A DNA stretch of 64,000 nucleotides from Teratosphaeria epicoccoides (Eukaryota; Ascomycota; Dothideomycetes; Mycosphaerellales; Teratosphaeriaceae), in contig JADDMT010000107.1 of NCBI GenBank assembly GCA_021401465.1, positions 1 through 64,000 on the forward strand. The letters are read 5' to 3'. Both the position numbers and the translations under genes were made by a program. The notes beneath the pieces are model-generated. The model had not been told where the DNA came from. It saw only the letters and a list, made by a program, of their open reading frames with translations, and made no database searches. Below, in pieces: positions 42,855 to 54,289 of this stretch; position 1 is the first letter of the stretch, and every line of letters starts with the position of its first letter.

Positions 42855-44820
42855 TCAACCATGCATCGTACCATCGCTCCCTGTCAGACGCCCAGGAACC
42901 AGCTCCTTCATCGGATTGGCATTGCTCGCACAAGAGAACGCCGCTCGCGTCTCGGGACTGTTACTGAGCGCGATAGCGCTGCCATAGATGCCGAGCACAG
43001 ACTAGCTCTGGTCAGCCGAGATCTCAACATGGGTCGAAGCAGTACACTCACGATCGCCAGACTCATCAAAACCAAGAGCACATTACACCACACCAACGCT
43101 GCATTCCGCAGTATGCGCAGAATACAAGAATCTCGCACGTCCCTCCTCTCGTTCCATTCCATCCACAGCCAGAACATAGCGGGCAAACCTAAGCCAAACC
43201 ACGTGCCGAAAAGTGCACCGATCAAAGCCAACAAGTTGCCAAAATCCGGCATGACAGATGCGATGATCCACGCAATCATGTAAAGCGCCGCAAGAATCCC
43301 AACCCAAGAACCAGACCCGCGCCAGCTACGCTCCTCCATGACGCCAGGGCTCTTGCGCCAAACGTGCTTGTACGTCGACTTTGCACAGACAAGGGCCGCA
43401 ATGACACCAGCCACGACAATCGTCGGGGTCGCAATCCCGTACGCGATCTTACTGACGATGGTACTGGCTGAGCCGAGAGCAGGAGCCGCGACGTTCTGGC
43501 CTGCGTAGGCGTAGATGACGGCAGCAACCAGGACATAGAAGCTCGTAGTGCCTACCCCGACCATGGCGAGCGACTTGGAGAAGTCGTGAGGTTGCTTCAT
43601 CTCGTCGAGAATCGATGGATAGGCAATGTGGCCACTGTAGGCCAGGATCATGGCGCTGACGGCTCTGGCGGCTTCGGGAAAGTCTGCAAGTCTGGAGGGC
43701 AGAACGGCGAAGGTGTTGCCGTAGCCTTTAGCGTCGATGCCGATGCCGATCATGGCTATGGTTGTGGCTGTCGCTATGGAGCCGCAGGCTTTTCCGTGGC
43801 GAGTCAGTCAAATCCCGTTCTATGAAATTTCGCGGGTCTCCCTTACACAATATCGAAATCCACGAATTCGCCTCATACGTTCGCGGCAGTGTCGCAATGA
43901 AGCACACAGTCGCCCCGACTACAGTAAACACAACGGTGCAAGTGCCATGATCCGTCAGCGTATTCAGCTCGATGGCAAACGTGACGATGTGAGCTGCTAC
44001 AATGAAGATCTGTAGCAGCGTCTGCGATACCTCCCCGACCACTCGACCAGGCAATCCGCACATGAGCGCTAGGCCGTCAGCGAAGGAGGTGAATTCCGCA
44101 TCGTGCTGCCGTTTCATCCGGTAGACGGAGTACCCGTTATACCAGGAACAAAATCCCAAGAACACGATCAAGACGATGCCCGGAACGAAACCCATGGTGG
44201 CGAGGGAGGACGGCAGAGACAGGATGCCAAGGCTTATGGTTTCTGCGATCATCACTGTTGCCATGTGAGCACCGCTACCAGTAGTTCGGTCGCACGCGAC
44301 ACATACCTATCCCAGCATGCCACCAGTGCATCGTCTTGTAATGCACTCTATTTTCATCTTGCACATCTTGCACATCGCCCTCTTGCTCTTCCCCAGAAGC
44401 AGATTGCGATTCCACGTCGACGTTGACAATGCGCTTTTTCAGCCCTTTCTCTGACTGCTCTCCGCTGCTTCCGTTGCTGCTTGCGCGTCGCGACCTGAAG
44501 CTATTTTTCAGGCTTGACATCACACTGCCTTTCCTGCTTCCGTTGGGCTGTGATGGTGTCGGAGGTGCGACCGTGCCTGGCTGAATACCATCCAGAGTGT
44601 TTGCCCCCGAAGCAGCATCGCTGTATGGATGCTGATTACCACGCGACGCCAGATCGATGTGGTCGGCAGGGGTTTTGGATGCTACCAAAGCTGGAGCAGT
44701 GGGAAGGTGGACATTCGTCGCTTCTGCAATGAGGTTGTCTTCGAATGGCGGCCTTTTCGCACGATCTCGATTCTTTGGCACAATGAATTGTTGCTCGCTG
44801 GCTGGAGCGTCTGAAGACAT
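42855..44820 (-). CDS. amino acid transporter, AAAP/AVT family
   Basis: Proton-coupled amino acid permease, probably vacuolar. Four exons: 44820-44307, 44254-43847, 43773-43052 and 43001-42855 (596 aa). Introns are about 50-73 bp with GTATGT, GTAAGG and GTGAGT donors. Joins restore HWWHAGI-VMIAETISLGILS, SWISIL-STATTIAMIGIG and LMSLAI-SVLGIYGSAIAL. A long hydrophilic Ser-rich N-terminus of about 165 residues precedes about ten or eleven membrane spans, including MIAETISLGILSLPSSLATM, the Aa_trans hallmark. RAVSAMILAYSGHIAYPSIL and a conserved C-terminal SPETRAAFSC also fit the fungal subgroup. Substrate cannot be told. Confidence 0.93.
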
Positions 44821-45893
44821 GACTACAGAGACACAAAACAGTAGAGCTGGTGGGGCGAATGTACGCAGGCCGAAGTGGTGATGAAGGAGGAAAGGAGAGA
44901 TGCAGAGGAGCTACTCACATAGCGAAATCGGGCAAGGCGAGGGCATGCTCACGAGGGCAAGGCCAACTGCTTATGAAGTAGCGCCCTGATTCGGTCGCAG
45001 TGCTAGATAAGAGCCAGGCTGCTGGGAGAGGAGCAGAGGTCATGATGCAAAGCGGAATGGCCAGGAGAGGGCACAACTTCTCTGGGACACCTCAGGCGGA
45101 ATCCTAGCAGGAGCTGGGACCCAACGCCACTCGAAGACCTCGCCGTCTGGGGGCCGCATAGGTGTCTGCGCGAGCTACGCAGGCCTGAGACTTTTCACAC
45201 GGTCCTTGTGGTGCCAAAAGGCAGCGTGGAGCCCCGCAGTCCACGAGAGATGTCAAAGTGTCCGTTGAAGCGCGTCCAATACGGCCAAGGGTATTGATAA
45301 GAGTCGCGTCCCAAGAAGGGTGCTCACACCGCGATGGGCAGGTAATCGTGACCAAATCTACATGTGAGAGCGCGCTCCAAATCCAACATGTGGGATGCCA
45401 GCCAGGACGCAAGCGGTGGTGAAGGTATTCGCCATGTGGAGAGCTCGTTGAAATGCATCTTGCTACCTACTCTAGGTCGGGTGAGACCTTTGAATTCGTC
45501 GCGAACAATATGCGCTACCAGCGAACGATGCGCTGTGAACATCGATGACATTATTGATATAATATCTGGGAGAAGAGAAGAAGACTTGAGAGGTGAGAGG
45601 GATTGTATCTTGAAAGGCACCGATCGGCTGCATATCCGGCGCGCGCCGACGCCACAGCCCAAGTCTCCCGCTCGAGCTCTGCGACTCCAGGAAGCTCTGA
45701 GTCTGCGACCGAAGGGGAAAGAGGAGTGGCTGGGGAATCAATGTGGTCGCACACTGCTCTCAACTCAAGGCAACTCAATCTCCTGAACAACCTGTTTCCT
45801 TCTATACTCCGTGTCCGTAGAGGTGTATACCACAAAGTGCATTTGCGCCTCAACGTGATCGCAGAGGAACGTAGAGTGACCTGAGAAATCGAG
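44821..45893. other. intergenic, nothing recognised
   Basis: About 1.07 kb between two divergent genes. Overlapping frames near 45364-45786 on both strands have no motif. Confidence 0.5.
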
Positions 45894-46885
45894 ATGGTTG
45901 AGCTTCGGAAGGTATGGATAGCTATCCCGTCCATGACCAATGGCTCGTTCGTGATGCTAAGAAGCCTGCCGTAGCGTGCCGCCCCTCCACCGCCAGCACC
46001 GCCGAAAGCGAAGAAGGCTGCTACTGTCAAGACGAAGGGCAAGAAGGCCAACGATGCGCCGAAAGCGACAGAGCCTCCAGCGTCGAATCCAGCAGATGAT
46101 CCCAAGGGCGGCATAGCTGACGGAGCTGGCGGCGTGAGCGGAGCTGCCGTGATCAATTCGACAGAGGACGCCAAAGCGGTCGCTGCCATAGTCGAAAAAG
46201 AGGCCGTAAAAGGCAAGAAAGGGGCGAAGACCGCGAAGACTCAAGCCGCTGGTGCAGGCAGCAGCATCGCTTTGGAGGGCTTCGGTGGTGAGGTCGAGAC
46301 AAACGATGGAGAGAAGACATCGCTCGCCAAGCTGGTGGAGGCCAGTGAGGCTGGTGTTGTGCTCTTCACCTATCCGAAAGCAAGCACGCCTGGCTGTAAG
46401 TATCAGCAGACTCGCTCAGTTGTCGAGCAGAAGATCATTGACCTCCTCCAGGCACTACACAGGTGTGCCTGTTTCGTGATTCGTACGAGCCATTGACAGC
46501 GACGGGCTTTAGCATCTTTGGGTTGTCGACCGACTCTCCCAAGGCGAACACGACCTTTAAGACCAAGCAGAATCTGCCATACCCACTGTTGTGCGATCCG
46601 GCTGGGACTCTAGTCCAGGCGGTTGGGATGAAGAAGGCTCCCAAGGGTACCACCCGCGGTGTATTTGTGGTCGACAAGAGTGGCAAGGTCTTGGCAGCAG
46701 AGCCGGGTAGTCCGGCTGGAACGGTTGAGGTTGTGAAGAAGATTGTCGAGGAGAAGGGTGGAGATGCTGGCGCGAAAGGCATCCAGAAGGCGGAAGACCG
46801 AGCCGTGGCAGCTGAGAGTAAGTTGGCGGCTGATACTGCAGCGGAGGTTGCTGACACTGCCGAAAAGGTTGACGGGCAAGGCTGA
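45894..46885 (+). CDS. DOT5: peroxiredoxin, PrxQ/BCP type, nuclear (DOT5-like)
   Basis: Thiol peroxidase reducing hydroperoxides. Exons 45894-45911 (six codons), 45975-46395 and 46452-46885; 290 aa. The tiny first exon MVELRK joins to RAAPPPPAPPKAKKAA, giving the Lys/Ala/Pro-rich N-tail with nuclear-signal character seen in DOT5-type proteins. The catalytic site is rebuilt by intron 2: STPG-C-TTQVC, i.e. peroxidatic and resolving Cys in C-x4-C spacing as in PrxQ. TGFSIFGLSTDSPKANTTF, LPYPLLCDPAGTL and RGVFVVDKSGKVL complete the fold. An Ala/Glu/Lys-rich tail of about 40 residues follows the domain. Cellular site is inferred from the tails. Confidence 0.92.
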
Positions 46886-47540
46886 TCAAAGAAATGAGCG
46901 CGATTGTACTCACTGCTGTAGGACGACGTAGACCACGGTAAACGAGGGTTCACTGAACAAAACACGACATTGAGGCAAGTGTGCGGTCTGTGTATTGAGC
47001 ATATTGAGGACTCGAGTAATGAAGTTTGCCTCGAGCCCCTTTCCGCCTGTTCGGGTGCGTCGCAATCACATGCAGCTTGATACGGCTCTTTCCGCACGCA
47101 GGTCGTTCTTCGATTTCGATTCACGAGGCTGTAAGATCATTTCACTCATGGAATCGAAACATCGCGACTGACAAGAGGTATATCTGAGTTGCTCCAACAG
47201 CCGCCAGACACCACGACCGCAAACCAAACGTCCCGCGACGCTGCGCGAACGACGAAACCTGCGAAGGGGACGCGAGCTACACATACGAAAGAAATATTGC
47301 GCAACTCTGTGTAGACGGCGACTAGACCATGTGTGAGTACCGATCTGTTTTGTTTGCTATGAGACATGCGCGGCGCGGCGTGGTGAGGTAGGCACAGTTC
47401 GCAGGAGTGGGCAAGACCATTTGCGAGCAAACCAGGATTCTAAGTCGGTCCAGCGATGTATTTGCCATCGGGATTCAAAGAGCAAGCGGCACGGCAAGAT
47501 CGTAGAAGACTGATTGCGAGTGCGCCCTCCGGACATCATC
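46886..47540. other. intergenic, nothing recognised
   Basis: About 655 bp. Short frames only. Confidence 0.5.
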
Positions 47541-48491
47541 ATGAAGTGGCTGGCAGGCTTGTCGACCGTACTCGAAACTACTGACACGAGAGCTCGTCCA
47601 GCAAACCTACTGAAGAGGTCATCGGAGGAGAGCGATTGCTACGAGGACACGACGCCACCGTCGCCAACTAAGAGAGTCACAACCGGCCAGGATTCTGTCG
47701 CGGAGCGTGACCACTCGAAATACACACTTGACAGTCGAGTATTGTCTCAGACGCAATCCACTGCCACCGAGCTTGGACGGTCCTCGAAAACCAAGATCGT
47801 TGCCGAGAGCCTGGTCGTGGAGGGCAGGAGATCAACCAAGTCGAAATGCTGGAGGTATCACCTCAAAGGCAAGAAGCCTCTCACGGAGCTCCGCAACTCG
47901 CTGGACTCCTGCGCCATGAGTGATGAGCAGACCTGCGAGAGGAGCATCATATACCGCACTGTCGAGAGTCCCTTGGACGATCAATGCATCATTGTCACGC
48001 GCTCGCCGGCGTCCGATCTGAAGTGGTGGTTCGGTTCAGCCTCGCTTCAGGACTACCTTCTGTACGGCGACCACTTCACCGACGACCAGGTCCGCACCGC
48101 ACTCATTGATGGCGCCGCTGACCTCAAAAATACGTTTGCCGAACTCGAAGGCTTGAAAGAGTACGCCCAACGCGCGCCTTATGGCCTCTCCTGTACCAAG
48201 GCGGGGCGCGAATTCGACACCAACTACCTGAGTTTCACGCCACCAATGGCTGCTGGCCATCGAGACGACGTAGAGGATGATTGCACACTGGTGAAAAACG
48301 AACTGCTGTATTTGGAGCAGGAAGTGGAGGCGCTCAAGGCCAGGATCGTGAGGAGGAAGGCGCAGCTGGCGGAGAAGGGCGACGATGACGAGCTGGCGAG
48401 TTTGTACGTGCATGGCTACTGTGATGAAGTGTATGCAATCTGCAAGGCGCAGGAGAATGCTCAGGAGTGCGGCGGCATTAAGATTGCTTGA
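47541..48491 (+). CDS. hypothetical protein with C-terminal coiled coil
   Basis: 316-aa single exon starting at MKWLAGLSTVLETTDTRARP (the frame extends to a TTG nine codons upstream). The first 100 residues are Ser/Thr-rich and polar. A middle section has KWWFGSASLQDYLLYGDHFT, and about 250-285 is a heptad-like coiled coil (LVKNELLYLEQEVEALKARI). No known domain recognised. Frame length, composition and absence of an equally good antisense frame support a real gene. Confidence 0.55.
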   Translation: MKWLAGLSTVLETTDTRARPANLLKRSSEESDCYEDTTPPSPTKRVTTGQDSVAERDHSKYTLDSRVLSQTQSTATELGRSSKTKIVAESLVVEGRRSTKSKCWRYHLKGKKPLTELRNSLDSCAMSDEQTCERSIIYRTVESPLDDQCIIVTRSPASDLKWWFGSASLQDYLLYGDHFTDDQVRTALIDGAADLKNTFAELEGLKEYAQRAPYGLSCTKAGREFDTNYLSFTPPMAAGHRDDVEDDCTLVKNELLYLEQEVEALKARIVRRKAQLAEKGDDDELASLYVHGYCDEVYAICKAQENAQECGGIKIA

Positions 48492-49538
48492 CGGGGCGAC
48501 AGTGTGGCTGAAGCGGCGATACTGCTGTTGCTCAAGAGGAGGTGTGCTATCTCTATGTGCGCGAAGAAGATCGAGGAAGACGAAAGCGAGGACGAAAAAT
48601 ACTGAATTGCGACGCGCTACAGCGCAAGAATTGGGATGTGACAGCCGGTTGAACGTGATGAGCTCGATACATTCAACGAGGTGGATGCGAAATGGTTGGA
48701 AAATGGCATCGCGTTTGAATTGCTCGGAAGGTAGAGCATTCTCAGATAGCGCATCCTTGGTATGCTAGTGCAGTCAAACTTGCACATGCAGCATTTTCAG
48801 TATCAGATCATGCTCTTGTGTGAGTGCGAATGTCACTGTACCTCGTAAGCCATGACTGCCACACGCCACGACGACCCGAGGCAGGATACAACCTCGACGG
48901 ACTTGCCTGCCCACTTGAATGCGGCCGCTTTTCACCTATCACGTGGGACCGTCGGATTAGCTGAAGGTTGTCACTTCGCACATCGTCCTCTTCGACTTAC
49001 TCAAGTCTGGACCATACCGCCACCGAACCTTCCTGCCAGCCTTGGATGTAGATCTGGATGCCCCCATCGGCCTTGACCACCAGACTCTCAGACCGGACCG
49101 CAGCTTCCTCCGCCTTCCGTTGGAGTGACTGCCATTCGTGGTCGCATAGATCGACAATGCCGAGGCCTCCACTGTCAGTGCACCGCGGCGCAGTCTGCTG
49201 GTCAGCGTCGTGGCTGTCGCCCCTTACGACTCTGGAGGACCCTGATGCTGCCGTCGCTCCTGTCGTGCATGGTCTCATGGTCAGCGTCGCCGCTGCAAGG
49301 TTTCCACTCAGAGGACCTGAACCTGCTGTCGCTGCTGTGCGGACAGCTTCTCGCTTCGCCGGGCGATCCCTATTCGCCTATGTGCTGGATCATCATATGG
49401 GGCCCTTCAGCGTTTGCGTGACATTCGACCAATCTGGTTCATTTCGACTCTGGAGACAAACACTCTGTTGCAGAGATGCTTACCATCGGCTGTCCAGATT
49501 GCCTGAGCCGCTTTTACTGTTCTGGTTGGTATATTTCC
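48492..49538. other. intergenic, nothing recognised
   Basis: About 1.05 kb. Frames around 49058-49538 run into the tandem repeat and look non-coding. Confidence 0.45.
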
Positions 49539-49722
49539 TTACGTTTTCTTCTCGCTCTTGTGGGATTTCTGCTTATCCTCGAACTTTGTTGCATACATTT
49601 TCTTATGTTTCCATACCGCCCTTGCGGCATTTCTGCTTATCCTCGAACTTTGTTGCGTACATTGTCTTATGTTTCCATACCGCTCTTGTGGCATTTCTGC
49701 TTATCCTCGAACTTTCTTGCAT
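49539..49722 (+). repeat. 64-bp imperfect tandem repeat, about 2.5 to 3 units
   Basis: The word ATTTCTGCTTATCCTCGAAC recurs at 49565, 49629 and 49693 (64-base spacing). The full unit also includes TCTTATGTTTCCATACCGC and CTTGTGG. A degenerate partial unit precedes at about 49539-49560. The units differ by a few bases. It lies 240-420 bp upstream of the start codon at 49959, so it is a promoter or 5'-leader repeat. Confidence 0.9.
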
Positions 49723-49958
49723 TGGCAATGGTGTGGAGTCTTTGCAACGACGATGGTACACTCACTACAAAAGAGCAGGTAGGCTGCTCTCGAGCAGGAC
49801 TTCTCCTTCCCAACACTCTGCTCTCAAGTCCTATTGTCGCATCTAGAGACTTACGCTCTATCTTCCAAGAACGCACTAAAGTCGAACTCCATCATTCCCC
49901 TTTATTCAGCCTCACCTTACTTCTACCACCTGCCGCTTCACACACCGTCTTCTGCAAT

Positions 49959-51065
49959 ATGGCTGGTGGCTACAACTTGGCTGGCGGCAATAACCCTTTC
50001 AAGGGGACCGTCCGGTCGCAGTCATTCTGGCCCAATGCCCGGCCGACTTTCGAGCGTGAGTCTGTTGCTCTGCTCAAGGATCTCGTCTGCCCTGTGTGCA
50101 CCGCCACGCTCACGAGTCCGATTTACGATCCTCGACCGAAAAGGATTGGTCTCAGCCGCCCGACGAAACGACGTGGTCTGGAGGGGCTAATTGTCAAGCT
50201 CCCGCCGAAGCAGGACATCCCGTCCTGGAGTATCGTCGCAGGTGGTCAACAGCCCAGCGTCAACGACGGCACCAACGGAAATGCGGGTGCATGGGATCAC
50301 CCGGCCGTAATCACTGCGGTCTCCGGATGCAAGTGCCTGGTCTACTGTAGCCCAGCAACGTCCTTCGGTGGCCGCACGATCCAGGAGAAGTACGAGGGGT
50401 GCTCCAATAAAACGGTCAGGAGGGAGACGTTCCGGAGGTATCTGGCGCTCGAGAAACCAGGTACTGTACCTCACAACGGGTGGGAGGCAGTGCTCAAGCA
50501 CGACGGGCCGCCGATGCCCGAGCAAACATACGTGCACCTCGATTACGGATACTGGATCGAGGTGAGAAACCTGCAGGTCTTCCCGGGCAACGAGAGGCGC
50601 CTCGGCAATGCGTCACTTCAGCTGCTTGACAGCAGGCTGGAGAGGCTTGAGGAGTACCGCGCCAAGCACGGTCGCAGGGTCCAGGACCCATCAAGCCCGC
50701 CGGCCTCGAGCACGGCGAGCCCAGCCAGCTCTCAGGCGAGCCCATCGTCATTGCCGCCGACCCCACCGCCTTCACCTGCCAAGATGTCGCCGGTGCTACC
50801 TTCACCTCCGCAGGTGTCGCCGGCCGTGACTTCACCTGCGCAGGTGCCGCCGCCCGTGGTGTCTCCACCTCAGAAGATGGTGCCCGCGGGACCTGCAGCT
50901 CCCAAGGCAGCGCCACGGCTTTATTTAGCCCCGAGAGGTGCTGCGAGCTCAACCAATTGGCGCCTGGACCGAGAGAAGAGCGGCAGCTCAGAGGCCAAGA
51001 GCGTGCCGTCGTGGAAGTCGGCCGGGTCGTGGCGCACGGGCGGACCACCGATACCGTCGTCTTAA
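49959..51065 (+). CDS. hypothetical protein, CxxC motif and Pro/Ser-rich tail
   Basis: 368-aa single exon starting MAGGYNLAGGNNPFKG. The N-terminal 200 residues look globular, with CPVCTATLTSPIYDP and GCKCLVYCSP cysteine motifs that could bind a metal, and HDGPPMPEQTYVHLDYGYW. The C-terminal third is Pro/Ser/Ala-rich with short repeats of the SPPQVSP / SPAQVPP kind, then a Trp/Ser tail. Family not recognised. The frame stays open 160 codons upstream, but that part is the tandem repeat, so the ATG at 49959 was preferred. Confidence 0.6.
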   Translation: MAGGYNLAGGNNPFKGTVRSQSFWPNARPTFERESVALLKDLVCPVCTATLTSPIYDPRPKRIGLSRPTKRRGLEGLIVKLPPKQDIPSWSIVAGGQQPSVNDGTNGNAGAWDHPAVITAVSGCKCLVYCSPATSFGGRTIQEKYEGCSNKTVRRETFRRYLALEKPGTVPHNGWEAVLKHDGPPMPEQTYVHLDYGYWIEVRNLQVFPGNERRLGNASLQLLDSRLERLEEYRAKHGRRVQDPSSPPASSTASPASSQASPSSLPPTPPPSPAKMSPVLPSPPQVSPAVTSPAQVPPPVVSPPQKMVPAGPAAPKAAPRLYLAPRGAASSTNWRLDREKSGSSEAKSVPSWKSAGSWRTGGPPIPSS

Positions 51066-51137
51066 GCGCGTTCATGTTCACGCAGAGCACAAAGCCTGCG
51101 GAATAGACGAGCTTCAAGCTACATTGCACGGTGGAAG

Positions 51138-51385
51138 GGCGGCAAGAACGATGCGTTCATCGCGCAGCAAAGTGTAATGACACCGAAGGAAATAGGGTCA
51201 TCGCACTTCCGTGAATGAACGGGAAGAAGGGAGGGTTGAGCGTGCAGCAGGATGCAATGACACTGAAGAAAATAGGTGCATTGCTCTGTGCTAGCGATCG
51301 TGGCGGTAAGAAGGACAGATTGCTTGCGCAGCAGAATGTGATGATGCCGAAGAAAATAGGTGCATTGCCACTGTAATAGCGGTCT
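51138..51385. repeat. imperfect repeat of about 80 bp, three units
   Basis: The block GCAGCA followed by ..TG.AATGAC.C.GAAG.AAATAGG recurs starting near 51163, 51242 and 51327, each preceded by a GGCAAGAA/GGGAAGAA/GGTAAGAA-like word. Units diverge by roughly a fifth of their bases. No ORF spans the units in a conserved phase. Confidence 0.75.
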
Positions 51386-51883
51386 TGAAGCTCCTTTTGC
51401 CAATTGTAAGTTTTTGAGACGAAGAAGCACAATGGTGCTACGAAACTTGGAGCAGAGACATGCGAAGATACCCAGAGAACCCGGAAGACGGGGATTGTAA
51501 GATAGCACTATTGTCACAAAGCACGATGAACAATGTCAATTCCACAGTGCAATCATGACCATCAACGAACAATAGCACAGCGCCGTGTGTCACATGAACG
51601 TAGGACAAGCGATGCAAGCCAAGGACCCTAAACACAAGAGGCAGCCAAAAGCGACCACCACGACAAAACCACGTATCAGTGCGATGCAATGTTGAAGCAA
51701 GCTGCATGAGGTATCACATCTATCACATCGAGCGACAACATTCACAACGCCATGGGAGGCCCCATTGCTGCCCGCAGAGCTGTTGAAGCAATTTACACAA
51801 AACCTCTCCTCTGCCAAACAACCAGCCTGAACTGACCCATCCACAGCACCACTTCCACAACCTGCTTCGACCTGTCATCGAGC
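51386..51883. other. intergenic, nothing recognised
   Basis: About 500 bp at the 3' side of ECT1. Minus frames 51438-51707 and 51590-51844 have no motif. Confidence 0.5.
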
Positions 51884-53284
51884 CTAAGCAGAACCATTCA
51901 CAAGACCATCACCCACAGCCTGCTTCCTTCTCTGCCCCTCCTCCGCCGCCTCCCTCTCTAGCTCCTCCCTCCTCAACGCACCCTCCCCAACACTCTTCTG
52001 GCCCTTCTTTCGCTGCCGCTCCTCATACTCCACCCTCTTACCCAGGATCCTCTTCACAATCGCCGCACTGTCCACATCCTGGAATTCATGCGCCTCAGTC
52101 CTGATCACCTTCTGATACACGTCCTCGTACGCATATGCCGGCTCTTCCGGAAGTGGCGGCATCGAAGACGTCTGACCGTGGTAGATCGCGTCTGTACTCC
52201 TCCCAGGCGCGATAGAATGCGCAACCGTGCTTAGGTAGGATGTACTGACGATCGCTGGAGCACCGAAGACGACGCCGTGGATGTATTGGCATTGGATGAC
52301 GCAGAGGCCGCGCTCGAAGGTGTTCATGATTGGGTAGTTTATGCCTCTGCGCTTGTTTACGACCTCGTCATCGTGGAGGCCGGCGATGATGTAGGCGGGA
52401 GGGTAGTCTTTGCTCCAGTCTGGTTGGCGTGCGGCTTCGAGATCGGAGACTTGTTTCAGGAAGGCTATGTGGCCTGATGAGAAGAGATCGAAGCCGCCGT
52501 CGACGTATATGATTCGCTGATCTGGATGCGGTCTGTTGCCAGGAACGAGGTAGGCAAGGATTGATTGAGTGGGCACGTATGAGTAGACGGAGACGTAGGG
52601 GTCGAGGCCGTTGGGTGCGGCTGCGTATTCGTAGATGCGTGTTGACATCTCGGTGCCGGTGCCGCTTTCACTTTTCTCTTCGCCTTCTAGGACGTTCGAG
52701 AGGCTTTTGATGAAGTGGTCTTTGGTGCAATCGAGCATGCGCCCGACCAGGTCTGTTGTTGAAATGCCGGGTGTCCGAGGCACGATCTTCATGCGGCCCG
52801 CTTTCTTGACAAAGCGATAGCAGTCCTCACCTGAGGCATCGCTTGTGATGTCGTCTCCATGGGTCACAAATTTACATCCGTAATGTGATATCCAGGGCAA
52901 TGAAGTCACGTATGGAGCATAGGGTACGCATTTCGTGGAGAAGCGGCATGCATTGACGGCCAATGTACGTTCGGCCAGATTCATTACAGTTGGGCCTTTA
53001 TTGGCTGCTATGTCCTACATAATGCACGATTAGTGGGCATCCGAGGGTTTCTTCCCAAAATGGAAGGCACGCACCTCGTCTGAATGCAAACCAACAATTA
53101 GCTCTTTGCCAAGGCGTCGTGACTGCAGCATAACGCCTGTATGGCCGTGGTGGAAGAAGTCAAAGCATCCATCGATCCAAAGCCGCTCCTCTTCGATCTC
53201 TTGGTCTTCTTGAGGATCTATTGGCCATTGTCCTGGCTCGGGAATATTGCAACCGACTTCCGGGTCTATCCTTGCAGTTGACAT
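51884..53284 (-). CDS. ECT1: ethanolamine-phosphate cytidylyltransferase
   Basis: Makes CDP-ethanolamine from CTP and phosphoethanolamine in the Kennedy pathway. Exons 53284-53075 and 53014-51884 joined at LHSDE-DIAANKGPTVM; 446 aa. Two tandem cytidylyltransferase folds are visible. The first has the full HxGH motif in DGCFDFFHHGHTGVM and VTHGDDITSDASGEDCYRF with VPRTPGISTTDLVGRML. The second has GGFDLFSSGHIAFLKQ, where the first His of HxGH is Ser, then IIAGLHDDEVVNKRRG, NYPIMNTFERGL and VVFGAP. The C-terminal 60 residues are a charged helix. Divergent from GET1 with 262 bp between start codons. Confidence 0.95.
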
Positions 53285-53546
53285 GCCGAGGGAGGACCGA
53301 TGTTGGAGGGGATGAGCCTAAGGACTGACTTCAATGCAGGTGGTCATCAGAAGCGAGATATATTTCCACCTCAACAAACTTCACTGTGTCCCGGCAACCA
53401 CGTGGGGTCCGTGGGGCGGCCACGAGTGCCTCTACGTTAGAAAGACCAGGGTCTTGCAGCGCCAAGGAAATTCTGGCCAGCGCGAGTCCGGCTGACCATC
53501 GCGTCCACCTCGATGATTATAGTTGACATGTTGACGGACGGCAATC
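53285..53546. promoter_or_regulatory. divergent promoter region ECT1 / GET1
   Basis: 262 bp between two head-to-head start codons. Both genes are concerned with ER membranes, so shared control is conceivable but not shown by the sequence. Confidence 0.5.
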
Positions 53547-54289
53547 ATGGTTGTGTCAGTGCTGCTGCTCGTTTTCTTGCTGCAGCTTGCGATACACCTG
53601 CTCAACACGTTTGGCAAGCAGACGATCAACGATTTGGTATGCGACGTACGATAGCGCTATTGACAAGCTATGACTGACATGTGAATGGTAGCTATGGCTT
53701 ATCTACACCAAGCTTCCCACGCCCCAGCAAAAGGATGCCGAGAGTTCGATCAAGCTACGACGAGAAGTCATGAGGCTGAAGAGGGAGATGGATGCCACAT
53801 CGGCGCAAGATGAGTTTGCAAAGTGGGCCAAATTGCGGAGGCAGCACGACAAGGCGAAGGAGACGTATGATCAAAAAGGTATGCGATGCACCACCCATGC
53901 GTACTGTCGCAATACTGATCATAGAATTTGCAGCCTCCTCTCTGCAATCTTTTCGCAGCAACTTCGACCGCATCGTGTCCGTTCTTCGCTGGCTGGGCAC
54001 CCAGGGTCTTCTGTTCTTCTGCAATACGTGGTACTCCAAGACTCCTATGTTCTACTTGCCGCAAGGATGGGTTCCCTATCCTGTTGAATGGATCCTGTCG
54101 TTTCCTAGAGCGCCATTGGGATCAGTGAGCGTGAACGTGTGGAACATGGCGTCCGCGAGTGTAATTGCATTGGTCAGTGAAGGCGTCAGAGCGGTATGGA
54201 CGGTGAGAAGCGGGAGGGTGATTGAGGGCGCGAATCAGGGCGCATCACTGAGGAAGCCAGTGGGCATGAGCGAAAAGAAAGAGCTGTAA
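53547..54289 (+). CDS. GET1: GET complex subunit GET1, tail-anchored protein receptor
   Basis: ER membrane receptor that, with GET2, takes tail-anchored proteins from GET3. Exons 53547-53636, 53692-53878 and 53934-54289; 210 aa. A first membrane span (MVVSVLLLVFLLQLAIHLLN) precedes NTFGKQTINDL and a long cytosolic coiled coil (REVMRLKREMDATSAQDEFA, KWAKLRRQHDKAKETYD) that contacts GET3. Two further spans follow around VSVLRWLGTQGLLFFCNTWY and NMASASVIALVSEGV. Joins at NDL-LWLIY and YDQK-ASSLQSF keep phase. Length matches fungal GET1. Confidence 0.95.

Noticed and set aside
45551..46216. 221-codon minus-strand frame
   Set aside because: It overlaps the peroxiredoxin N-terminus antisense and has shadow-like Ala/Ser/Leu composition.
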